Of a stretch of DNA of 26,943 nt, positions 1 to 10,261 are shown piece after piece; position 1 is the first letter of the stretch, and every line of letters begins with the position of its first letter. This stretch comes from Gracilaria domingensis. Taxonomy: Eukaryota > Rhodophyta > Florideophyceae > Gracilariales > Gracilariaceae. The notes beneath the pieces are model-generated. The model searched no databases, was not told where the DNA came from, and saw only the letters and a program-made list of their open reading frames with translations. Location: contig VCMS01000133.1 of the NCBI GenBank assembly GCA_022539475.1, positions 1-26,943 on the forward strand, given 5' to 3'. Position numbers and translations under genes: made by a program.

Positions 1-401
1 TACGGTCGCTCTGGACGATCAAGAACGCATGCGGTAGCCTTTAAATGGCACTTACGCTGGCACCCCGGCTTCGGCAGCTCTGCGCGCACTGCCCACGTTT
101 CGTCCGTGTCCTGTCCGTGGCCGCTCGCACACTGATTGTACGCTTTAGAGTCGTGGATTCGCGCAATGATGACTCACGCGAGCAATGGTCGCGTTCTCTA
201 ATCATGCTTTTCAAATGCTTTGCATAGTAGTCAAGAGTACACTAATTCACTTCCATGTACAGCCTACTCCCGCAATACACGTGGACAGCGACGCCAACGT
301 ACCAGCGGCCGGGTGTAGCGAAATCACTGCGGGGCGGCGTGTTTTGGGAGGTCCCGGGAAGGCGCCGGAATGTGTCCAGAACGTGCCCGCGGGCGGGGGG
401 G

Positions 402-439
402 GTCGGTCGTGTTAGGGTAGGTACCCTAACACGACCGAC
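402..439. repeat. Perfect 18-bp hairpin with TTAGGGTA core
   Basis: Arms 402-419 and 422-439 are perfect reverse complements around a GG spacer. The arm ends in GTTAGGGTA. Flanking G and C runs extend the possible stem with mismatches. A near copy of the hairpin lies at 514-547. Confidence 0.85.
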
Positions 440-513
440 TCCCCCCCGCCCGGGGCACGTTTTGGGCGATTTTTTGAAAAATGTGCGATTTTATGCCCGC
501 GGGCGGGGGGATC

Positions 514-547
514 CGGTCGTGTTAGGGTACCTACCCTAACACGACCG
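514..547. repeat. Second TTAGGGTA hairpin, 16-bp arms
   Basis: Arms 514-529 and 532-547 are perfect reverse complements around a CC spacer. The sequence is the same family as the 402-439 hairpin. A single TTAGGG per arm resembles a telomere repeat unit but is not tandem. Confidence 0.85.
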
Positions 548-859
548 ACCCCCCCCGTCCGCGGGCACGTTCTGGCCACATTCCGGCACCTTCCGGAGAC
601 CTCCCAAAACACTCCTCCCGGCACTTCCGGCAGTGATTTCGCTGCACACGCCGTGCACATATATCAAACTAGAGAAAACTAGCGCTTCACACCCACTTGA
701 TCCGCGACTTTTAGCACAATACGGGACCGTTGCAATAGCTCCAAATCGCGGCGTGGCCGACACGCGACGCTATCGCACCGAGCGGACACGGACACGGACG
801 AGACTGGCAGTGCGCTGGGAGGAGCTGCCGAAAGCGGGGGTGCCCAGCATAAGTCGCCA

Positions 860-865
860 TTTAAA
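860..865 (+). promoter_or_regulatory. TATA-like box TTTAAA
   Basis: TTTAAA lies in the right arm of the outer inverted repeat, 30 nt before the ATG at 895 and upstream of the methyltransferase-SET gene. The left arm carries the mirror copy at 40-45, pointing left. The whole palindrome could therefore act as a two-way promoter. The spacing is consistent with this, but there is no direct evidence of transcription. Confidence 0.4.
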
Positions 866-894
866 GGCTCGCCTCCGTTGTTTGCGCTGAAGCG

Positions 895-1047
895 ATGGAT
901 TCCACCGATGTTGGAGAGGAGATACATCCTATCGACATGAGTGCTCCGCCTCCGGCGTTCCATGCATATGTCAGACTTTTCTTGTTCTTCGCGATGCTTT
1001 GGCAAACAGCGATGGAGGCCCTGATCGCCACGGGACGTGGGGTTTAG
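895..1047 (+). other. Short ORF (50 codons), possible 5' exon or uORF of the methyltransferase gene
   Basis: An ATG-started frame begins MDSTDVGEEIHPIDMS, runs 50 codons and ends at TAG 1045-1047. It lies just downstream of a TATA-like box and just before the open frame of the methyltransferase gene, which has no ATG of its own until 1103. An intron could join the two, for example ending at TTTAG 1047, but no convincing donor with the right phase was found. It may equally be an upstream ORF or chance. Confidence 0.3.
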
Positions 1048-1102
1048 AGGGTTAATAGAGTTCTGCGCCGAGAACTATAAGGATATTCCGGAGGCAAGGA
1101 AG

Positions 1103-4028
1103 ATGTTTGAGGAGGCCACTAACTCCAAGAACCTGCAGAAATTGACACTGCAACAGCTGCGAAAGATTGTTGTCAATAACAAACCTGTGGAACAACGATA
1201 TCTTGTAACGAAGCTTCTTGACAAGAAGGACGGGGATGAGGACCAGAGACTGCGCGATTTTTTCCTTCTCTCTATGGATATGGGTATATACCTACCGGTG
1301 CGATGCCTGGTTGGTTATTTCATGACCAGGAGAAAGCAGGTTCTGAAGACGACAGTGTTCATCCCACCAACAGCTGTGAACCCATTTGAGGTCGTTTTAT
1401 ACTTATCATACCTCGGCCACATAATGGGAGAGAACGACAACATCCGAATGATGAAGAAGAAACAACCGAAAAGGAAACGAAAAGTGAACCATGCACCATC
1501 TGTGTACATACCCACTTTTACGTCGTTCTCCAAAGACAACTGTGATCGACTGGGATTCGCTATCAGTGAGGTCGTATGGGCATGGAGTTGTTTTGCGGCT
1601 CATCTTGGATACACGAACGTTCAGCATACGGTGAAACCATACATTTACATGAATATGCAGACGTTGAAGTATACGGCGCTAGAGACACGGGAGACTGGTT
1701 ATGCCCCGCCGAGCCAGAGTACTCGATTCAACACACAGGATGTGCCACAGAGCAGTACTAGTGGATCGGTGGAGACCTTGAGTGATGAATGCGATACAAA
1801 CCTGCGAATACTGGCTAAGGAGTTTTGACAGACCTCGAAACCATATGCACCCACGATAGCCTCTATAGCTTACGGATTGATCAGATGAGGAACTGGATAG
1901 AGTTTTCGGAGATACGGATGGATACCGTATCTAGCTCTGACTCCGGTGAGTTGCCTGCTCGATTTCAGAAGTTTTCGGAGTTGCTATGGAAACCGATACA
2001 GGATATGCGTCATGCGGCAGGGTTCCATGTCGGCATTCACGCGAAACCTGATATTGAACTGACGAAAACCCCTAAAACTTCCGGTAATGCCGAACCTTCT
2101 TCGACCAAGTCTGCCCCACCCCCACCTCGTCGAGAGTATATGAACCTCGTGAGCTCCGATAGCGACGAGTTCGAGAAGCCGGTGAATCTTGCGGAGCATG
2201 AATCTCGGGTTGCCGGTTACAACATCCAAAAGACTGGTATTGAGCCGCCCATGAAGGGGATATCCAGTCTCCTTCGAATGAATATGGACAAGGTGTGGAA
2301 GGGGATGAGAAAGTCACACTTTGTAGCGTACAACTGTGACATGAAGGACCTGAGGCACACACACGAAACGTTTGTGAATCAGAGTGAGATTTTATGGGGT
2401 GAGGCACAGCTTGTCCTAACAGACCCTCCCTTTAACACTCGAAGGAAGAGGAACAAACGGAATAGTGCTCACGATGTCTTCAGTGAGGATGACATGATCC
2501 GTACGGCTGACTTAATAAGTTCCGCGCTTCGGTCAGGTGGGCACTTCATTATATTCTGTGCCTTGGCACAGTTTCATGTTTGGCACAGGATACTTTCGGA
2601 AACGGCGAGTACGAAAGATGAATCTGGAAGCGAAGGTAAGCCAGAACTCATGCCTTCGTTTAAAGTGGATGGGAATCCACTGGTGTTCATCCGGGATCGA
2701 AGTAATGTTGGAGGGAATCCACGGAAGTTTGGGATACAGCCCGTAACGGAGTACGCCGTTCATGGGGTGAAGCGTGGATTGCGACCATCGGAGGAAGCCA
2801 GTCTTACTCCATTTGAGGAGAACAATTTCATTCCTTCTACTTTCCCGGCTAACAGGAATGTAATTGACCGGGTGCCAAAACCGAGAGCGGGGGAGTGGTT
2901 GACATGGAAGGTACATCAGCCAGATAGTTCAGTACCAGGTGGCAGTACATAAGACCGGAGCAGAAGTCGAGGGAGTTGATGAAGGAGTTGATATGTCGCT
3001 TCACAAGACCGGGTGATCTTGTCATGGACATGTTCGCGGGAACTTTCTCTACGGGTATGGCGTGCCTATCGCTGACAAAGCATAGGAAGTTCTTGGGGTG
3101 CGAGAAGAATAGGCCATGTTTCAGCCATGCGAAGCACCATCTAACGACTCTTATAGCCGAAGTTATTCGCGGGGGGAAGAATGACATCCTGGTTGAACAG
3201 AAGGTGGTGGATGCGGCTTCAACGACTTATGAACGGGTTCCACATCGGGACCGAGGTCGGCTTGAATGGGAGGCTCCATTTGGTTACCCCCAGTACCAAG
3301 TGATGCCTGGACATATTACTCAATTCCTAGGAAGATACTGGAAGGACTGGGACTTTGTCGACAAGTGTGGACAGCATACTGTAGATCTTTGGGAGGAGAA
3401 GTACCGAGGAGCTCTGAATTTAATGGATATGCATATGCTGTTGACTGTTGAAGCCAATCGCTATCGCTTACATATAGCATCTTCTAAGATTCGACATCCC
3501 CGTGCTGGTATGGGGGTGTTCACGGAACATAAGATATTGGCTGGGGAAACTATCTGTCATTTTTATGGAACTTTGGTATACACGGATCTGACGAACCAGA
3601 AGGAAAGACACTTAACGTATGGAAGTGGCTGTCTCGGAGCAACTCCAGTGCGGTACAAGTTGTTTTCTATGATGGTCACTGTGACTGGTACGGAGTTTCT
3701 GCACCTGAGGAACAGACCAGGACAGGCTCAGGATAGAAAGGAGAGCGAAGTTTACATTGTCCCGGCGCCTTTTTGTATCGGGGGCTACATTAACGACGCC
3801 GGATATCATGCCGGGGATCCCGATTTATCGGAGCACCGGTCAAACAGGACTCGAAGTGCCAATGTGCAGGTGGTGGAAGCGAAGTCCGTGATACAGTTTA
3901 AGTCAGACCTTTCTAACTATGCTCTACTTCGTTGTAGAGCAGTAAGAGATATTGAGAGGGGCGAAGAGTTGTATTTCAACTACGGAGAGCAGTACGCCTG
4001 GGACTGGGCTCTGACATTGGAGCAATAG
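1103..4028 (+). CDS. Fusion protein: beta-class DNA N-methyltransferase (DPPF) plus SET-domain methyltransferase
   Basis: Three open blocks join in frame through two short introns (exons to 1781, 1832-2910, 2946-4028), giving about 946 aa from the first ATG. The frame stays open back to 1025, so the true start may be in an upstream exon. The first roughly 225 aa are unrecognised and hold a basic stretch (KKKQPKRKRK) that may be a nuclear signal. Next comes LVLTDPPFNT, methyltransferase motif IV (about 2412), followed after the second intron by DLVMDMFAGTFSTG, the AdoMet-binding motif I (about 3015). The order IV then I is that of beta-class N6-adenine/N4-cytosine enzymes. The C-terminal third is a SET domain: GMGVF near 3510, YIND near 3785, GEELYFNYGEQYAW near 3962. 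The expected role is to methylate DNA and a histone or other lysine. Target and activity are inferred. The next gene follows on the same strand after 178 nt. Confidence 0.8.
1782..1831 (+). other. Putative 50-nt intron 1 of the methyltransferase-SET gene
   Basis: The upstream frame stops at TGA 1826-1828, and the downstream frame opens only after TAA 1816-1818. Removing GTGATG...TTTTGACAG (50 nt) joins them in frame in phase 1. A CTAAG lies about 14 nt before the acceptor as a possible branch site. A frameshift is the alternative. Confidence 0.55.
2911..2945 (+). other. Putative 35-nt intron 2 of the methyltransferase-SET gene
   Basis: GTACAT...GGCAG, phase 0, joins ...EWLTWK to YIRPEQKSRELM. 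That join restores the family pattern of a Lys/Glu-rich stretch before methyltransferase motif I. Without it a stop at TAA 2950-2952 separates motif IV from motif I. At 35 nt it is very short, which fits the other putative introns here. Confidence 0.55.
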
Positions 4029-4206
4029 ATGAGTTCAGTACCGAATAGAAAGTAAATATGCTTGTGAGTGTTGCAGCTGCCTGCAATACGCGTTGTTGTA
4101 CATGTACACTGGAGCTCTTCATCTGTAACGGCGATATTTGCGACCCATTGGGAACCTCAAATTCCTAAAAAGCAGGAACTGCGGAGTCTCCCGGAATATC
4201 TGAACC

Positions 4207-6673
4207 ATGCAACCCCCCCCCCTCATCCCTTCCCCCCCAACAATTTCGTTTCATTACCCCGTTTATCTCCACAACATCGGTATAACGCCGAGAAAGCGAA
4301 ATAGTACGCAGCCGAACAAGAGTGGACAGAAGAAGAGAAGAGCATCAGATGATACGAATCAGGCTACAAGCACCGCACTTCCTAAACGGAAATCGTCCTC
4401 GACGAAGGAGAGAGTCAGTGGGCGTCCTTCTACAGTACTCTCTCGCCCATCTCGCAGCGGAGCGTCTTCCGGGATTGCGTCAAGAATTCGTGGATCAGCG
4501 AACGATGTCGTGCCGTCAACTGCCGATAATGCAAATCGTGCATCTGTCTCTGCTTCTCAAGAAGATGAGGTAACTCGGCCCAGCGGGTCAGGACAGGAGG
4601 GCATGACAACTGGAACTGAAGAGGTTCGTATGACACCAAAACCTTCATGTCCCCGGCCGATATCGAAGACCGGAGCTACTGGGGCGCGGGTTACGGCGCC
4701 CAGTGGATCTGAACAACAAGGAACAATGACGAGAAGTCGTGAGAGCCCTAGTATATTAAGATCGTCACGTCCATCCCTGTCTTCTAGAACTGGGGCCGCT
4801 ATGAATCGTATCATGCCTCGCAATGGGTGCGGACAAGGGAGAACGACAATAAGAAATCGAGAGACAACTGATAGACGAGTTACTCTTCGACCTTCCCCTC
4901 TTTCCAGAACGGGGGCCGTTGCAGCTCGTACGAGGCCCAATTCATCTGATATACCATGCCATGGAGGAGGACAGACACGGAAGTTGGAGCTCGGAGCCGT
5001 GCCAAGGGTGGACACAGAACGCCTGCAGCCTCTCGTGTCTAAGGCTATAGCACATGAGGATAGTTCCGATAACGAAATAACACCGAATCCTGCGGCATTA
5101 CTGGGGCCTGTCGCCGAAGAGGCTAGAGAAATACCGGAAGATATCCACACTGGTGTGAAATCAACCTCTATGAACAGACGTGATCTTTTAATTGAACTGA
5201 ATTGCTTGAAAGAAAAGGTTAAGACGCTACAAGAGGACTTGATGGTTCGGGGAATTCTAGTGAAGGTCGCCCAAGAGCAGAGTACGGCTTTGAAAAAGAG
5301 GCTTGAGGAGAAGGATCTAGTCATTGAAGGGCTAAGAGGGGCACTGAAACAGGAGGGAGATAGGAGTACACGTGCTGGTGAACCTGGGCAGACAGGTCGA
5401 AAGAAGCATAAAATTGAGGTGTGCGACGAGTTTCGAGGGGTTGCTCGAGCAGTGTATCACAAGATGCTGACGTGGGCAAGGCGAGAAACAAGTGAGCTAT
5501 GGCTCAAAGGTGAGTCGCTCACCCGAAATTGGGGTATCCCGTGCCGAGAAGGTGGAAGACGCAACTGAGAGTGGGGAAGGGCTTATTGAGCCGGAGGAAG
5601 GTGGTTCATACATGGTTCCTAAAAACCCCGTGGAGCTCTTGGGCAGTTTTGGCATGTTCACACCGTCGATAGAGGGGGGGCAAGATGCTTGGCTGAAGAA
5701 AATGGTTGAAAGCGAGTTGAAGGAGTTGAGCTGGGAAGGTATTAGAAAAGCATCTCTTACCGACAGGTGTATACTGGAACTTTGTGCAGATATGTGCCTT
5801 AGGCAGAGAATGCGGCAGACCATGAGTGACGTCGTGGGCGTTCGTAAGAGAAATACGAGGGATAAACTATTTCTGCTCCTGGGGTACGATCTGATTTGGA
5901 GAAGAACAAAGCTGGTAGAAGAGAATGCTGACGAACTCACAATGCAGTTGAAGGAAGCGCAGGAGAACATACTGCGTGTTGACGAAAATGGTGTACCGAA
6001 CACTTCATGGTGGAGAAGAGCCCCATTTGTTCGTCTAAAGTACTCCAATGCGGACAATGTCGAGGATATGCCGACGGAAGATCAAGACTTGTTCTTCCGA
6101 AGCCGTGTCGGGGTACAAGTACTGAAGGAGTTTATTGGGTATGATGTGGAAGACAAGGATACGGGCACCTTTTTAGATGGCACAATACTGTTGCTCGCAC
6201 GTTTGGACGCTTGGGTGTTGACGGTTGTGAGCCTTCTAAGTACGGATGTGTCAAGGGGTGGCCAGAGACAGAAACTGTTTACAAAGAAGTTTGCCGAATT
6301 GTTACCTCTGTGTTTAAAGAATGTTCTGGGGGATGTTAGGCAACGTGTCTTGAGGACCAATTCCAGCGAGTTTCATAATTTTGGAACGACAACGGAAGAT
6401 TGGACTAAGTTTCTTGGTAATGACATGAGAGAGGCTACATTTGGATATCGAATGCCGTCGAACGGAAGACTTTACCTCACTGTGAAAGAACAATTTTTTA
6501 TTGACAGTGTGAGCCGAAGATTGGGGTCTATTAGCGATTGTTTCGTTGGTGAATGCGAGGAAGGGGATATGGAGTTCAAGGAAATGGACATGAACGATTT
6601 CGGAAGTAACACAGGATCACAAGAAAAGGCACCACAAGGTGAACATGTAGAAGATGGAGCCCTTAATGTTTAA
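4207..6673 (+). CDS. Unrecognised protein: repetitive Ser/Arg/Thr-rich region, coiled coil, helical C-terminal domain
   Basis: An ATG at 4207 opens exon 4207-5509, which joins exon 5559-6673 in frame (about 805 aa) through a 49-nt intron with a textbook donor, GTGAGT. Residues about 15-330 are basic, Ser/Thr/Pro/Gly-rich and probably disordered. They contain an imperfect repeat of about 40 aa whose landmark SRTGA or SKTGA recurs near residues 153, 193 and 231. Residues about 325-390 look like a coiled coil (LNCLKEKVKTLQEDL, LKKRLEEKDLVIEGL). The second exon is a mixed helical domain with many W, L, E and K residues and an acidic tail. I recognise no family. Its position between the methyltransferase-SET gene and the transposase suggests a component of the same mobile element, perhaps a DNA-binding or assembly factor. 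That role is inference only. The stop codon overlaps the transposase stop on the other strand. Confidence 0.7.
5510..5558 (+). other. Putative 49-nt intron with GTGAGT donor
   Basis: GTGAGTCGCTCAC...GGTGGAAG, phase 1. The upstream frame would otherwise end at TGA 5566-5568, and the downstream frame has no usable ATG nearby. The donor matches the general eukaryotic consensus, and this is one of the two best-supported introns in the window. Confidence 0.7.
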
Positions 6674-9600
6674 GGCTGTACAAGATCAACGTGCTCAGTT
6701 GGTCCTTCATCTGAATCATGATAGAATCGATTGATGTAGAATCGGTGTTGGAACCATTGAAGTGGAGGACAAAAAGGTGGAGCAGGGTAGTTTGATCGAA
6801 CAACATGGACAGTTCCCTGTAGTGCAGAAGCCGGAACCATCCCGTACCAAGGAGTTAACTCTACGATAGTCTCCGCTTTGGAATGACAAGGGAACGGAAG
6901 AGTGTGGTTCTTTTCATCGTTTGTAGCCCACCGTAAAGATATGCATTTCAATATGTGGTCGATGTTTGTTGCGGGGGGTAAAACCTCGAAATACCGGACG
7001 AATGCCACCTCTGGTGCGGTAAGTGCAGAATCAAGGAGAGATATTCGAATCAGAGCGACTACCTGGGCAACCCAAGTCTCTGAATCTTCTCCGCTTACCA
7101 ATACAGTGGAAAACTTTGGCTTTTTACTGGGACCAAATGCTGGAGAAGCGAAGACACGTTGGATGATGGGGTATTCGGGTCGTCCCAGCTTAAGTGCCTT
7201 AGAAGACGAATCGAAGTGTTCAAGAGTCGGAACGAAACCGCCTTTCACGAGGGCCGAATTCACCAGAGTTATCCTTGTCTTTTCTGGGAAGTATGTAATA
7301 GAGTGCTCATCCAGTGTTTCTTTCACGAGACTGAGGAAAGGAGGAAGGGCCTGTTTTCCAATTTGGTCAAGGATCGACCTCGTGTCCGTACTTGAGAAAA
7401 TCTCTCTAACAACAGTCCATGTTTTTGAACTGGACATACTTGAAACATAATGTTGAAGAGCTCGTAAAGTGAAAGAACGCCTCTCATTGCAAATCGAGGA
7501 AGCTGTTTGGAAGTCCCTGGTAAACCTGGATTACGCTGGTAAGGAGTATTGCCATTCCATTGCTTTCTAACATGTGCGTGCTCAATGGAGCGAATAGTCT
7601 CCTCCACAGCCGTTGCTGTTCTTCTGGACGTCTTTTTGTAGTGTCTCTTAAATAGCAGGTGTGCATGTTCGTATATGCCTTCGTCGTAGTACTTGATACT
7701 TCCCAAACGGCGAATATCGTCCACGAGATGATCGAGAAGATGAAACTTCAGAGTTCCCAGTCTGGAGGGATGAAAATCCGCCAGAGTCTTTGTTGCGAAA
7801 CGATTGAAGGCTTCAATCTCCCAACTAAGACACAGGAGAGAGCTTTCAGTCCAATACGGGCCACGATTGTATCTGAATAAGGTCGAAAGCAAGTCCGAGT
7901 ACTGAGAGAAAACGGTTGTGATTGGGGCAACGTCCTGTTCTCCACAGCATATGTCAAAGAATGCTCCTATGAAGGGCAAGACGATGTCAAGTGCTTTGTA
8001 GTTTTTGGCCTCCAGCATTCCACGGAGACCGTCTTTCGTGAAGATACCATTCAAAGATTTGCCTTTCTCCTGCGTGGAGAAATCGATATGTAAACCTTTG
8101 GCAGGAGAATCGCGTTCTATGGCAGCTAGAATTGCGTTTGCATGGTTGAGAAGTTGGGTGCGTATCGTTCGAAATGAACGCGATGCAGATGTTCCTATTG
8201 TGGTGCACAGGGTGTCTGACTGCAGTCTCTCGATTGTGGCCGTTTTTATCAGCTTTGAGATGCCGAGATGCAAGTTGTGTAATGGTTCGAATGAGAACAG
8301 ACTGTATGGAGACAATCCCGGGATCATTCCAAGGCTTACGGAAGTTTCGAGGAACGAAGGAATGAGAGATATGGAATTTGAACGCATCAGAGTATCCGCT
8401 TGAGATCTCCCCTCCCTCGCACGACGTGGACGTCTTTCCGCCTCGTCTTTTTGTGCATGTTGCAAGATAGCTGTGTATGTCTTTCGGATGCTTTTCGTGT
8501 GCTTTTGAGAACGTCCGTTGAATGAGGGGGGAATAAGACTGCATAAAGATGAGCGAGGGGCTTTGCATCTTTGACACGGGCTTTCCGTTTTGGTCCCATG
8601 AAGAATGGACAGAATGTCCTTAGCCTCAGGAATATCCGCACAATAACTTGCAAGCAGAGGATGGCACACTCGACTTAGTTTGTCTTCGCCGATGAACTGA
8701 AAACCTTTCTGCGTGAGATTTAGAATGGGCTCCAGGACTTGACGAAGAGATTCTTGAAGGATTTGCATCCTGGACTTGCGTAGAGACTTGCTAGAAACGA
8801 ATGGCATTGCGTCTGCTTCAGATGCGGAAACCTCGATCAGTGTGGTAGGGAAGTATGCCACTACTGTGAGGTCATCACGGATGCACTTACGGCCTAGCTC
8901 GTCGGAGAAGTTGAGAAATATGAGGTGAAGAGGATAGGCGGTAACCGATGTTTGCTTTAGAGTTGTTGAAGACTTATCGGTGTATACCTGCAGAAGACCT
9001 ACGAAAAATTCATTGTAACTTATTTCTTGGGAGTACCACACTATCCTACTTTTCAAAAGAGCTCATGACCATTTCCTTAAGTTTTGAGGTGGCGTCTCTT
9101 GCGAGAGAGCCGGACATGGAGTGAGATATTTTCGTGGAGTGGGTCTGAGGTATAGGGTAGAAGAATGTGTTTTCGTTGTTAGCCAACTGGAGCTGTTTCA
9201 CAAGTGTCTGAACGGGGTCTCTCGTGTAGAGGGTGGCGCTGAACTTACATCCTTCTGGCGAGACAGTTCTGCGATTGAAACCGTCCTTTGAGGCGTATCG
9301 TTCGAAAATGGCGTTCTTCAGTTCTGTACAGCGCTTGGAACTTGTAATGGTCTCGTTGAATCGCTTTTGCGAGAATCGCGGGTCCCGAAGTAGCCCAATT
9401 AGCTCGTCTGCCTCACGATGACCAAGGTTGGAAGCTACTGAAGCCAGACAAACCGTGAGATAATCCATATGCAAATCACCGAGGGCCTCCTCAGAAGGCA
9501 CTGGGCGGGAACTGCTTCCGTGTTCTCTCTCTAATGACGCGGGACCCGGGGAAGGAGAAACACAATGCGAAGTGTCCGGAATGGAAGGGGCGCACGGAGT

Positions 9601-9945
9601 GGGGTCGACAATGTCCTCGGACACCGGAGGCTCGGGAAGGCGACAAGGGGCAGTGACCGTTTCGGAAGATGCGGCCGCGCGCGCGGAAAGCTTGAGACGC
9701 TTGCTTCTCCGAATGGGCCGCCTATTGTCGTCTTCCAGCGCTGCTTTCAGACGAAACGGGCAATGGTTGACATGCTGTTGAAGAGATAAGACTCCTCGGC
9801 GAGTAACGAAGGGGCACCCATGCTTCTTATGTGTACAGTAGTAGACCATGGGAAGAAGAAATGAACGAGAAACGACGACAAAGACTGCAAGGGAAGGTTG
9901 TAAGAAGGGAGAATGAGGTCGAGCGACAGTCAAGATCGACGTCAT
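6670..9945 (-). CDS. Plavaka/CMC-like DDE transposase with N-terminal zinc finger
   Basis: Three overlapping minus-strand blocks form one gene: 9050-9945, 7440-9018 and about 7401 (or 7350) down to 6670, roughly 1,050-1,070 aa. Start is ATG 9945, but the ATG at 9849 sits closer to the zinc finger and may be the real one. Near the N-terminus is CTHKKHGC...HVNHC, a C2HC-type finger. The RDPV block and YTDKSS (first catalytic Asp, about 8980) follow, then AYPLHLIFLN, YFPTT, ADIPEA (second candidate Asp), the CQRC zinc pair and FEPLHNLHLG. YEHAHLLFKRHYKKTSRR (candidate Glu) comes next, and the C-terminal module ends ...FYINRFYHDSDE. This order matches Plavaka-type transposases of the CACTA/CMC group. 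The expected function is to cut and move the surrounding element. The reading frame needs one intron (GTATGT donor) and one intron or frameshift, so activity is uncertain. Confidence 0.8.
7351..7439 (-). other. Putative intron 2 of the transposase (GTATGT donor)
   Basis: On the minus strand CAA is followed by GTATGT at 7439. Two acceptors keep the frame: an 89-nt intron ending AAAACAG (7351), with TTGAC as possible branch site, or a 38-nt intron ending TTAGAGAG (7402). The 89-nt form has the better acceptor. The upstream frame runs on to a stop at 7323 without matching the family. Confidence 0.6.
9019..9049 (-). other. Putative 31-nt intron 1 or frameshift in the transposase
   Basis: The N-terminal frame stops at TAG 9046-9048 and the catalytic frame (+1) continues. 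Removing GTAGGA...AATAAG (31 nt) joins them in frame. A slip in the TTTTGAAAAG run just upstream would also do it. The protein on both sides fits the family, so the two halves belong together, but the mechanism is open. Confidence 0.35.
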
Positions 9946-10242
9946 GCTGAGAACGGAGAATATATTTTGAGTTTAAATCACGTGCTTTCGTTCAAAAAGG
10001 AACGTAGGTACACGTCGACCTCAACACAAGGGTGTACTTCTCGTATTATCAACCACTGGTTATAAACCTGTGGTTTCGCAACGTTGTAGGCTGTACACTT
10101 GTCCAATCTCGCACAGAAAAATAAATCTCTTCCCTCCGCAGCCGCCGCCGCCCGTCCGACGTCCGACCTTCTGTTACCGTCGTGATCCGTGCCATCCTCG
10201 CGTTCTACTCCGCTCCGTCCTACTTTTTTCCGCCCTCGCACT
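9946..10242. other. Non-coding stretch upstream of the transposase
   Basis: No convincing gene was seen on either strand. It should contain the transposase promoter. There is no clear TATA box, though TATATTTTGAG occurs around 9960-9970 on the plus strand, close to the start codon. A pyrimidine-rich stretch with CCGCCGCCGCC lies at 10,135-10,165. Confidence 0.4.
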
Positions 10243-10257
10243 CGCTACGAAGTAGCG
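10243..10257. repeat. Small hairpin CGCTAC-GAA-GTAGCG
   Basis: Perfect 6-bp arms with a 3-nt loop. It is the first of a run of hairpins reaching to about 10,900. Confidence 0.6.
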
Positions 10258-10261
10258 TGCT

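Larger units (their letters stand above)
317..643. repeat. Inner inverted repeat, arms about 94 and 103 bp
   Basis: The left arm 317-410 and the reverse complement of 541-643 share AGCGAAATCACTGC, GTGTTTTGGGAGGT, GCCGGAATGTG, CCAGAACGTGCCCGCGG and GGGTCGGTCGT. The identity is roughly 85-90 percent apart from one gap of about 9 nt. The core is very GC-rich with G and C homopolymers. Between the arms the same sequence appears again in shorter form (421-460 and 495-540), so the pattern is arm, partial anti-arm, partial arm, anti-arm. Confidence 0.8.
33..870. repeat. Nested inverted repeat (foldback structure) upstream of the methyltransferase gene
   Basis: The outer arms are about 35-140 and 775-870. 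They match as reverse complements in a series of blocks: AGCCTTTAAATGGC, ACTTAYGCTGG, CGGCAGCTC, GCGCACTGCC and TCGTCCGTGTCC, separated by small indels. A second, better conserved pair of arms (317-410 and 541-643) lies inside, and two short perfect hairpins occupy the centre. Seen by eye, not aligned by program. Each outer arm carries one TTTAAA, pointing in opposite directions. It could be a foldback transposon, the terminal region of the neighbouring large transposon, or an inverted-duplicated promoter. No matching copy was found at the other end of region A. Confidence 0.75.

Noticed and set aside
400..545. Telomeric DNA suggested by TTAGGG and CCCTAA
   Set aside because: Only single units inside hairpin arms, not tandem repeats, so this is not a telomere.
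4557..5324. Minus-strand ORF of 255 codons
   Set aside because: Lies antisense within the repetitive first exon of the coiled-coil gene, is Ser/Arg-rich by mirror composition and has no motif.
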